Positions 55,075 to 64,000 of a stretch of DNA of 64,000 bases are shown here, piece by piece. The translations under genes were made by a program, and so were the position numbers. Each line of letters starts with the position of its first letter. Position 1 is the first letter of the stretch. The stretch lies in NCBI GenBank assembly GCA_034508935.3, contig CM067445.1, forward strand, positions 18,530,583-18,594,582. The letters run 5' to 3'. The notes under the pieces are model-generated. The model did not search any database, was not told where the DNA came from, and was given only the letters and a program-made list of their open reading frames with translations. This stretch comes from Berghia stephanieae (taxonomy: Eukaryota > Mollusca > Gastropoda > Nudibranchia > Aeolidiidae).

Positions 55075-55741
55075 GTAAGTAATCAGCGCTGTTGGCTTCA
55101 ATGGGTCTAATAATAAAAGTGCAAAAACAAAAAAGGTACACTATGATTTATTTTTTTATGAAGTAAAACTTCAAGTTAATCTAAACAAAATAATAAATTT
55201 GGTTCTAATTTTATAGGGTCCAACGTAGAAATTATAATCTGGCTTATCTGATACTGATATCCACTTTATTCCCACCTGCTTCATATTATTTCTTAGTTTG
55301 GTGATGAGATCAAAAGCAATCCCATTTGTAGAATGAAAAGACGTGATCAATCTTTTGTTAATCATCGAAAATTTAATTCTGCATGTGCATACTATCTAAT
55401 GTCACATAAGCAATAGTAAGATCATCAATGTTTTTATGAATGTACGTTCACTGAATAAGAGTTAAACCATGTTTATCTCGTATGAAACAAATCATTGACA
55501 ACTACAGGGTCATAAATTCACAAAGCAATTCTTACTTTGCGATAATATCACAATCCTTTCATTGAAAACTGTCATATTCTATTATATTATATTCAATTTA
55601 TTTTTTAAATCATGAAGCATTTCATTTTTTAATCCAAACAATTTGTTCTTAAATGTCTTGGATGTTGGAACACAAGTTTCCGTAAAAGGAACACTCACTT
55701 AATATTTCATCATCCTTATCATAATAATAATAATAATAATA

Positions 55742-55785
<44 letters not shown>

Positions 55786-58700
55786 TAATAATGTAATTAT
55801 AATAGTAATAATAATAATAATAATAAAAATCTATCATCATCATCATCATCATCAACATTATCACCTCCTACCAAAGAAAATCCTTATCCCTCACTGTTCT
55901 AGAAATCAAATGGAAAATTTTTGGACACATAAACAAGACATAAACATGTTAGGAAATTAAGCTATGTTAACATTTTATAGAGGAGCAATATGAAAAGGAT
56001 AACAAAAAGAAATTATGCTACAAACGTTAAAAAAAGATCTAAAGTGAGTGAATTCTGTTGCCTCTCTTACTTTGTATTGATTCATTTGGATGAAGGTGTG
56101 TCTGTGCCTCTGACCATTTAAAGTTGTGATCTCCCATCGCCACTCATGATTTTCAATACTCATTCAAGATTTCAATTTAGTTGATCATTGTGCTATTTTG
56201 TTCACTATGTTCTTCTCCCTTTGGATTTATTGTGGTTTTAGTGTATTCGTCTGATAATTTATGCTCGTAGTTTATTGTTGTGATGAGTATAATAATCCAG
56301 TTTACCAATTTGCAAATGGAACATGCTAATAATACTAATATAATGAACACTATCTTTAATGGTTCCGACCTATCGAAACCTATCACACATGCTTAGGAAT
56401 TCACTGCCACTATCAGCCAAACAAAGTTGACAATGATATGGGGACATGTGTTGAGAGGTAGTGGTGATAAAGATGAGGTGAATAATACTAATGAGCAAAT
56501 TGGTGTCATTGGCTGGGGGGAAAACATGTGAGGACAGTGTTAATTTAGAAAAAGAATTGAAGAAAAATGATGATGGTGGTAACAGAAGTGTTAGTGATCT
56601 TGCAGAATTGAAAAAGCAGATAAAGGAGCTTAAGGGACTGGAGACAGTTATTCTTGAAATGAAAGAGTGTATAATGGTTTTAATGAGGAGGAAAACTTGG
56701 GCATATGGGACACGGTCTTGACCTTTTAAGACCAATGTCATTATGACTTTTCGAAGTCAGTATTGGAAGGAAAGAATTAGGTGCTTACTGATCGTTCGCA
56801 GTTAATTTCAAATGATAAAACTAGAGTTACTGTTGCTGACCTCACAATTGGCTAAAGATTTAGAAAAAGAATTGAAGAAAAGTTATGATGGTGGTAGTAG
56901 TAGTAGGTAGTCCAAACTGAATTTTTTTTTTGCAAGAAACACACCCATTCAATGTTTTTCTTGTAGAACTTTTTATTCTGATTACTATGATATTTGATTT
57001 GTCTTCCTAGGTCAAAACTAAAAAAGTTATGGCAATTTGAAAATCATGGATTTTGGGCCGAAAACGGGAAAAGTTAAAAATACTAAATTTCCCAAGTTTG
57101 GGGTACCCCAAAATCATTATTACTATAGATACAGATCTAAAATCGCTTGTGGTTACAAATATGATGGCATAGAATAAGCCCAATTTTTTTGGGAAGGCTA
57201 TTTAGCATAGTTTTACCACAATAACTTTTCAAAGTTCAGAAAAATCACAGAAAAGCAGTTTCCAAAAAGTTGCCGAAACATGCGAAAAAGACGCAACTTC
57301 AAACTGTCGTAACTTTTTTGTTTGTTGACATAGGATGACATATTATATATCAAATTAATCAGGTTTTAAAGCTCTATCTGAATGGTGTGATATATAAGTT
57401 CTGTAAGATCATTATCAGTAACTCAAGAGAGGAAAAAGGTTGCCAAGTTTAAGAATTTGGACAAAAGTACCCAGACCCAGTGGTGGCCGAGAAGCTATTT
57501 TCTCAAAATAATGGAACAAGACATGTCTTAATAGCTAAAACCAAGGTTTATTTATCATTCTATGCAGGACGGATGGTAAGGTTGCCCGTGTCCCCTTTCC
57601 CACAGCCAGGAATGTCCTTTTAAGGGACCTGTACTGGTCATCATCTGTGTAAAACAAAGTAAAGTAAAAGCAAAATTAATGTTTTTCATATGTTTAGGAA
57701 AAATGAGGACATTTTAAATTTAAACCGATATTCTCTTATTTTTTCACTTTTGGAATTTTGTTTCTTCCTTTTAAAAAAAAACTCTCCAATAAAAAACATA
57801 AATTAAAAAAAAAAAAAATCTCAGCAAAACAGAATATCCTTCTAAAGTCAATGAAAAGAAAAAAAATAATGTTTATAAAGAGTCAACTATAAAAAATGAA
57901 TAAGTCATATTTATTTACATTATTGTGAAGTAGTAAACAACTCACAAATGGAAATATATAATCTAGCCAAGGAAAATAATTCTCTACCTCCAGGTCTGTC
58001 TATCACTATCATCGATGTCCGCCATCTTGGATTTTCTTAGATATTTGTAAGGGTTGTAAAAATAGTTCTAGTGGCTTAAAATTAATTGCCAGTAACACAA
58101 AATTAATTTATTTAATAAATATAATGCTTGAAGAAAGCAAATTACTGTATCACAGCTTATTCTGAAAATCAGAAATAAATAGGCTCTTCATTTTCTGGGA
58201 CGGACCAAGAGTTCAGCCATTTTGAGAAGATGGGTTTGAGGACGATGTTGGATAAAACAATAAAATAAACAAATTTAAACTTAATACCTCTTAATTTATG
58301 ATATTAATAAGTGAATTATATATTTATTTACCTGTCAGAACCTTGTATCGAGAAATTTCGAACGGTAGCGTTGATTCAGGCGAGATTTATTTGTTAGCCA
58401 TTGGAGACGTCTGATACTGCTGCCGGCCGGTGGGAAAAAGAATTTCATTCATAAAGTGATGCGTTGTTTCGGTTTAAGCATTCTGCGCCGTTGGACATTT
58501 TTTAGTGTTGTTTTCGTATTTATAAAAAGGAAAAATACGGCTTTCCAAAAATACCAAATAGAACTTGATCATAATGAAAATTAGCCTTGAAAAGTTATAA
58601 AAAATGCGATATTTTCAAAACCAAAAATAAGAACTACTACTATTTGGTACCAAAATAATCGGCCCTCTTTTACGTGTCTTATGAAACCAGTTTGGGCGAG

Positions 58701-60178
58701 ATTGAACGAACGGTGCAGTTTGCCTGGCTATTTACGTTGAGGCGGTATGATTTTTTTTTTTTTCGGCGAGCGATAAAAAACGGCTCAAGTGACTATTTTC
58801 GTTATCAAAGTCAGTTTTTTGTGCATGCTAAAACCAAATATATCATTGGAAAGATCAAAGATTGATCTTTTTATTGATATATATTTCATTGCATTTACAA
58901 TGAAAATACGTGGTGAAGATTAAGTGGGAACTTGATGGAAATCAGCTCATTTTACGTCCAGAACCCGTTATCGGGGCAGTTTGGACTACCTAGTAGTAGT
59001 GGTAGTAGTGAACTTTCAGAATTGAAAAAGCAGATAAACAGGCTTTTGTGACTGGTCCTGGTTATTCATGAAATGAAAGAGGCGTATGATGCTTTTAATG
59101 AGGAGGAAAAAGTAAGGCACATGGGGCACGGACTTACCTTTCAAGGCCAATGTCAAATCAAGTGTGTATCGCCCAGACTGACTTTTTACGGTCAGTCATA
59201 GAAGGAAAGAATATGGTGCCTACTGATCATTCGCGATCGGTTTCAAATGATAAAACTAGACCTACTGTTGCTGACTGATTGTAACATCATTTAATGACGA
59301 ATTCGATTGCTCGTAATCTTTCTCGGCTTTTAACAAGGATAATGAATGTGACAGGAGGGCATTTGGCTAGTTCATGGGTCTATGAAAGAAGAAATAACAC
59401 CCATGGTAAACAGAGCTGGTCAGGTGGAACAGTATGAGGACTTAAGTCACTGTGATCTTTTCTGCCAAAACTCAAAAGTCAAATTAAGTCAAGCGCCTCC
59501 ATTTTAAAGTTCATTTGTGATAGTACTATATGGAATAGAGCCAGTTAAACTATTCAGCCATGAGGTCAAAAGAAAAAACATGCTCCCCACCTAAATATGA
59601 TTTATGACCATCCATTTCAAGGGAAAATAATGACTTACCACCATACCATCAGTTCACTCTTGTTGTTTTTCTTTTCACCATTCTATTCACTGCAAGTTGG
59701 AATTAACTCTACTCAGTTATAATCACCATCTTATTAATTCATCATTTAATTTTTGAAAGTCACATGACTGGTATTTATATCGACAGTTATTTGAATTAGA
59801 TATTTGAATCAAACCCTGGGGTTTTGTTTTTTGTTGTTTTTTTTTCCTCAGAAAGCTGTCCACCTCCCATCACGTCCTGTTCTCCACAACACAAGTGTCA
59901 TTCTGATAATTGTACTGCTATGTTGGCTGATACGACACAAGGTGAATGGTATGACTACGCTTGCCCTTATGATCCTGTCTAGCTGTCTGTCCCATCATCT
60001 CAGAGATGCAAATCGGAGAGGTCTTTGGTTATTCCCATTTGGAAACACCCCACCGTTATCATTTCCCATCTATGTTGGTGGCATATTTGCTTTATCTTTA
60101 TTTGTTAGATCTATGCAATATTATCATTTGACTATGCCTATAAGTGAAGAAAAATTTTCTGAATCCATTTTAGCATAA
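54769..60178 (+). CDS. TMEM267: Transmembrane protein 267 orthologue, 2 coding exons
   Basis: Exons 54769-55074 and 59852-60178 join in phase 0 to give 210 residues, close to the vertebrate length of about 215. Conserved signatures include a DNSTHALIGGLCWAVV-type segment, SVDFDHFLAAGS, LPSRPVLHNTSVILI, LSHHLRDANRRGLWLFPFGN and PLSFPIYVGG. Hydrophobic stretches suggest four or five membrane passes. The His- and Asp-containing motifs (VDFDHF, SHHLRDA) resemble those of membrane metal-dependent hydrolases (YdjM/LexA-regulated type), but the biochemical function of TMEM267 is unknown. The start codon lies 12 bases inside an exon that follows acceptor CCCTAG, so a non-coding 5' exon is expected upstream. 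Confidence 0.93.
55720..55860. repeat. (TAA)n and (ATC)n tract
   Basis: About 105 bases of TAA-type triplets then about 25 of ATC, in the TMEM267 intron. Confidence 0.92.
56488..59290 (+). repeat. Tandemly duplicated coiled-coil ORF remnant
   Basis: Unit 1, about 56544-56860, holds an open segment NLEKELKKNDDGGNRSVSDL then AELKKQIKELKGLETVILEM. Unit 2 starts at about 56861 (TTAGAAAAAGAATTGAAGAA) and resumes after the inserted element at 58991 (GAACTTTCAGAATTGAAAAA), ending near 59280. Each ends GATAAAACTAGA...ACTGTTGCTGAC. The heptad-like Leu/Lys/Glu pattern suggests a coiled coil, perhaps of LINE ORF1 type. Unit 2 has a TGA after KKQINRL. Its origin is unknown. Confidence 0.65.
56906..58990. 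mobile_element. 2,085-bp non-coding terminal-inverted-repeat element
   Basis: Perfect 14-bp terminal repeats GGTAGTCCAAACTG and CAGTTTGGACTACC. Flanks read TAGTAGTA at 56898-56905 and again at 58991-58998, giving a target duplication of 8 bp, although the triplet nature also permits 2 or 5. No ORF longer than about 63 codons lies inside and no transposase motif was found. It splits unit 2 of the duplicated coiled-coil remnant, so it is younger than that duplication. Confidence 0.78.
59852..60178 (+). CDS. TMEM267: TMEM267 coding exon 2
   Basis: After acceptor TTCCTCAG it encodes KAVHLPSRPVLHNTSVILI through SHHLRDANRRGLWLFPFG to FSESILA and TAA. The 4.8-kb intron before it carries the duplicated coiled-coil repeat and the 2.1-kb inverted-repeat element. 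Confidence 0.93.
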   Translation, partial: KAVHLPSRPVLHNTSVILIIVLLCWLIRHKVNGMTTLALMILSSCLSHHLRDANRRGLWLFPFGNTPPLSFPIYVGGIFALSLFVRSMQYYHLTMPISEEKFSESILA

Positions 60179-60567
60179 TAATAATACCTCCATATATAAG
60201 TAGCAGTGGTTGATCAGGGTGGCATTTGCGGAGAGATACCACTCCACTCCCAATTTCTCTCACATCCTGGAATGTTAGGACTTGTTTTGGGGATTTTTTT
60301 TCAAAGCATCCCATACAGCAAAAGACCGTACAGACTTCATTGTTTTGCCTTTCACAAGGCGTAATGGAGGCATGGCTGTACTCTCAAAGTTTATGCAAGC
60401 AACAAATGTGCTGTTGTCTTTGGTGTTTGCTGTATTAGCTTACACTGTTCTTGAGCTTTTGGTGGCAATAACGTTAGCCTACATATGGATAATGATAGGC
60501 CGGTTTTGTCACAAGTTCAGATGACCTGTGGTCTGTCATGAAGGCCTCGCTTATCCAATACAAATTT

Positions 60568-60812
60568 CATGGCCTGTGCAGCTTGCGGTCTTGTTAAATG
60601 ACTCTCGCTTTCGGATCGGAAGATCCTGGGTTCTAGCCTCACTTGGTGGTGAGTCCTTGGAAAAGACACTTTGATCTCATTCTCTCATCATACTCGGGTG
60701 TAAAATGAGTACCTGAAAAAATTGTAATATTGCCTAACAGGCGTCATGTCTGGTTCTGTCTTACATGTTGCTGTTGGTCAGGGACCATGCGCTTTATAAA
60801 GGCTCAAGTTAA
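60568..60812 (+). repeat. SINE family 1, moderately diverged
   Basis: GCTTGCGGTCTTGTTAAATGACTCTCGC-type head, B-box remnant GGGTTCTAGCCTC, body GCCTAACAGGCGTCATGTCT, tail GCGCTTTATAAAGGCTCAAG. It lies downstream of TMEM267. Confidence 0.78.
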
Positions 60813-61350
60813 AGAATAATTATTGACGGTTTCTGGACACGCTTGAAGCTTGTTGGAGAAAATTCTTCCTGTTATGAAACCCTTTTATGATGCATAGTTT
60901 TCAACCCTCTGTTGCATAAACAGAGAGGGTGCTATAGTCTTGTTGAAATTCTACATAAAGGTAATTTTACACCCTCTAAGTGTCTAAACGTCATTCAAAT
61001 ATGGCTGCCCAATAGAGGCAGACTGATTATCATTTGATTCCAAAGAAAGCAACAGCATTTTGAAAGTTCAAAACTTCATTATCAATAATGGATATGAACA
61101 GAAATTATAAAACTGGCATCATAGAGCCAGGACGCAGCAAATAATGTATTCATTCGTAATGTCAGGGATTTGTCATAACTAATTGTATCATATTTGACTT
61201 TTACTATTTCATGGTAGCTAAACAGAATTTGTGGCAGAATGAATTGCAACTTCTATGTCTATCTGGATTTTTTGGGCGCATCATAAAATCACATTTGTCC
61301 AAATTTCTTCTCATGACTTAAACATCCTCATAAATGATTTTAATGCATTA
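60813..61350. other. TMEM267 downstream flank, no gene seen
   Basis: Unique-looking AT-rich DNA with no coding signal. Confidence 0.4.
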
Positions 61351-61356
61351 CTACAT

Positions 61357-61605
61357 TGAACGCTCTAGGCGCTTGACAAACACAGTTGCCCTACATGACT
61401 TCACGTTTAAGATTGCATAGGCTACAACTACTACACACTCACATTCCAAAGTGAGCCACATTTTTTTTTCTGGCAAAGACAACGCTGTTGCCAGCCAGGT
61501 AGCACCCGAGTATGGTCAAGGACTCATATTTGCACTGCCCACAGCTGGACTCGAACCCAGGATCTAAGGTAATAAGCCCAGTGCCATTACACTACACCTC
61601 AAAGT
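61357..61605 (-). repeat. SINE family 1 relative, diverged
   Basis: GGCAAAGACAACGCTGTTGC, ACTCGAACCCAGGATCTAAG and CAGTGCCATTACACTACACC (+ strand) match the body, B-box and A-box regions. The tail differs: CATTGAACGCTCTAGGCGCT. Confidence 0.7.
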
Positions 61606-61634
61606 TGTATCTATGGACTAGGGATATGCGCCTA

Positions 61635-61806
61635 CATTTGAATCCACATAAATCAACATTCCTAAAGTCAACTTCTAGTTAAAGCCAATGCCTCTTATTG
61701 GTCCCGAATTCACTGTTCTTTATCTAAGTGTGTTCCATGATAATGGATTAAGTCAACCAATCTTTCTGATCTGGCGGTGTTGGTTGGCTTTATCGGGATT
61801 CTACTG
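61635..61806 (-). mobile_element. Small TA-flanked inverted-repeat transposon, second copy
   Basis: Uninterrupted 172-bp relative of the element at 23931-24639, in the opposite orientation. TA at 61633-61634 and 61807-61808, ends CATTTGAATCC and GGGATTCTACTG. It contains AAAGTCAACTTCTAGTTAAA and TTGGTCCCGAATT. A further fragment lies near 34610-34690. Confidence 0.75.
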
Positions 61807-62424
61807 TACTTGCCTTACTTTAGTTTTTATTTTCGAATTTTATAACTGTGATAGTCATCTGTGATGATAAAAAATTTAATTAATTGATATAATTGTTTGA
61901 GTTCAATTTCTAGATTCTATGCTTATGATATTGTGCTTGTTTGGGTGATTAATATTAGGTATTTTGCCCAGCAGTTGGAATTCACTTTAGGACAGGGGAG
62001 TGTCGGTCAACCTGGGCCAGTGGGTTCTACATTGTCATACTGACGTCTACTTATTTACAGGTCTGATAACCCTAAATTGTTATTATCGAAATTCTCTTTA
62101 ACTAAACCAAAATATTAATATCCATTACAACGCTGTTAAACGATGCCCATAGTTGAGTTCGGTTATCAGACCTGCAAATATATACATGTTGGTCCACACC
62201 CATGTTATCTGTTATACCCTTCTGTATCACTTGTTCTTTCCCTTGGGTTTATGTCCTAGTCTGGGGTTTCATTTGGGCCATGCCTCGAGTCTTGTGAGAG
62301 TTCCATCAAAGAAGTCAAGGACACTGGCTGACAATTTTCAGCTCTAACTCTTATCTACCTACATATTGGAGTTACGTTTATATTTACGACACCCGCCAAA
62401 ATCAGACAAAAGTTATGGGAGTAG

Positions 62425-63595
62425 ACAGCAGTGGGGAGTGAACGTAGGACTCAGGGTGGTGTACACCAATGGGGAATGAACCTGGGACTATGGGAAGAGG
62501 ATATGGAAAATGAACCTGAGACTATGGGAGATGGATACCAGTGGGAATTGAAGCCGGGCTATGGGATTTGAGTACCGAGGAGAACGAACCTGATTTTTTT
62601 GTTTGTTTGTTGCTTTAGGTCTCTTCCAACACAATTGAGGTTATATGAGAGACCGCTGAAACAAAAAAACAAGCAATCTAACAAAAATACTTCAAATGTA
62701 AATCAAAATCATAACCTAAAGATATCATAAGCTAAATTATAAATAACCAAGAACAAACAGGCAGAAGATTTACAGAAAAAAAATATCCCCTGTCAAAAAT
62801 ACAATCACAAACCAAAGAAGCAGGATAGGCTAGTAAAGAGAAGAAACGACATCACTATCGGATCGTACACCCATGCGAACATCATAGGTATATGATTCAA
62901 GGGTGATGCTCCCATCCAACCACCCGCAACGAACCTGAGACTATAGGAAGTTGGCACCAATGAGGATTGAACCTGGGACTGCGAGAGGTAGATACCAGTG
63001 GACAGTGAGCCCAGAAGGTACTTCTCTTTTTCGAAACCTACCGAAAACTTCAATAGTTATGCGAAGTGGGCATCAATGGGGAATGAACCGGGGACTCGTG
63101 AAAGGTTTGGGGTACCTAGGAGAATGAACCCGAGACTATAATAGGAGGTGGGCACCAATGGGGACTGAACCTGGGTCTGTGGGAAGAGGATATCAGTGGG
63201 AAATGAACTTGGGACCATGGGAGATGGATACCAGTGGAAATTGAAGCCGAACTATGGGATTTGGGTACCAGAGAATGAACCCGACACTATAGGAAGTGGA
63301 TTCCAATGGGGATTGAATCTGGGACTACAAGAGGTAGATACCAGTGGAGAATGAACTAAGAAGGGTCCTTCTCTTGTTCGAAACCTACCGAAATCGTCGA
63401 AAGGTATGGGAGGTTGGCACCAATGGGGAATGAACCGGGGACTCATGAAAGTGTATACCAGTGGGGAGTGAACCTGGGACTATAGGAAGAGGATATCAGT
63501 GGGAAATGAACTGGTACCCAAAAAATCCCAGTCCAGCTTCAATTCCCACTGGTATCCATCTCACAGTTCCAGGTTCCCTCCCCACTGGTGTTTTT
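62425..63595. repeat. Degenerate tandem array of B-box-like units, with an insertion
   Basis: About 19 units of 33-45 bp close to CCAATGGGGAATGAACCTGG followed by GACTATGGGAG. On the - strand each unit reads GTCCCAGGTTCATTCCCC, near the pol III B-box GGTTCRANNCC. Longer blocks repeat at about 360 bp (for example TTCGAAACCTACCGAAA at about 63033 and 63377). Units from about 63524 to 63595 run in the opposite direction. The array is interrupted at about 62590-62925. Confidence 0.8.
62590..62925. repeat. Unidentified insertion within the tandem array
   Basis: About 335 bp of A-rich, unrelated DNA starting with a TTTGTTTGTTTG run and GGTCTCTTCCAACACAATTG. On the - strand it would be T-rich. It resembles no other repeat in the window clearly. 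Confidence 0.5.
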
Positions 63596-63597
63596 GT

Positions 63598-64000
63598 TTT
63601 TTGTTTTTAAGGGTTTTACGGCGCTTGCAACACTTAAGTTATATCATCAGCGCCAGTAAAAATAAAGGAAGAAATGGGTTAGTAAAAAGTTCTAGAATTA
63701 CAATTAAAGCACCCAAGAAAAAGTAAGACAAAGGGGAATTGAGAACAAATAGGGATCAGATGTAGACTCCAAGAGCATACCACCAATGTACTTAGTTTGA
63801 AATCACCTACAAGTCTCATGCAGACACAAGCCCAAAATCCAACAAAGAGGAACACACTCAAATGCTTACATTATGCATTCAAAATAAAAATAATAATACA
63901 TAACAGAGAGATGATTTACAAGGAAAAAAATATCATCTCCCAAAACAATAACTATGCATTTGACTGTTTCCCTCCCAGCTAGGATTCCGGCCAGTGCCAG
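63598..64000 (-). repeat. Retroposon R3, inverted copy running off the window
   Basis: From the 3' tail (GGGTTTTACGGCGCTTGCAA on the + strand) through GCGCCAGTAAAAATAAAGGA to GACTGTTTCCCTCCCAGCTA, the equivalent of the middle of the copy at 24061. Its 5' end is outside the window. Confidence 0.85.

Noticed and set aside
56370-56741. Cys/His-containing - strand frame suggestive of a zinc finger
   Set aside because: A single HCQLCLADSGSEFLSMC cluster without a repeat or conserved spacing; it overlaps the coiled-coil remnant.

Overview
This is eukaryotic, intron-rich, repeat-rich DNA from an invertebrate animal. Introns of 0.4-4 kb, abundant (CT)n/(GA)n, poly-G and trinucleotide microsatellites, tRNA-headed SINEs and RTE- and CR1/L2-type LINEs fit a lophotrochozoan, most likely a mollusc. 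That placement is inference; no marker gene settles it.

Three host genes can be supported. (1) On the + strand, eight phase-compatible exons between 4967 and 13919 encode the C-terminal half of a TBC1D1/TBC1D4 (AS160) orthologue, a Rab GTPase-activating protein. Both catalytic fingers are present; the N-terminal PTB domains must lie upstream of the window. (2) On the - strand, fifteen phase-compatible exons from 51336 down to 27768 encode a 943-residue leucine-rich-repeat protein of unknown function, with LRRs on both sides of a Ser/Asn/Glu-rich linker. (3) On the + strand, two coding exons (54769-55074 and 59852-60178) encode a complete 210-residue TMEM267 orthologue. A TATA box and CRE-like site near 52.7 kb may be its promoter, divergent from the LRR gene.

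The rest is introns and flanks packed with mobile DNA. 1-4966 is TBC1D1/4 intron. 13.9-23.9 kb holds its 3' region and an RTE-type LINE with a 922-codon open frame whose 5' tip is inverted. 23.9-26.6 kb holds a small TA-flanked transposon split by a roughly 520-bp retroposon, plus more copies of that retroposon. 27.8-51.3 kb holds the LRR gene, its introns filled with SINEs, a CR1/L2-like LINE that starts exactly at one splice donor, a second RTE copy carrying a solo LTR, hairpins, and pogo-like transposon remains. 52.9-53.7 kb is a terminal-inverted-repeat element containing a tRNA-like segment. 56.5-59.3 kb is a tandemly duplicated coiled-coil repeat split by a 2,085-bp non-coding inverted-repeat element. 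62.4-63.6 kb is a degenerate tandem array whose units resemble RNA polymerase III B-boxes.

The genes do not form an operon-like unit; they are simple neighbours. The most informative signals are the nested insertions, several dated relative to one another by target-site duplications, and the way repeats contact the exons of the LRR gene.
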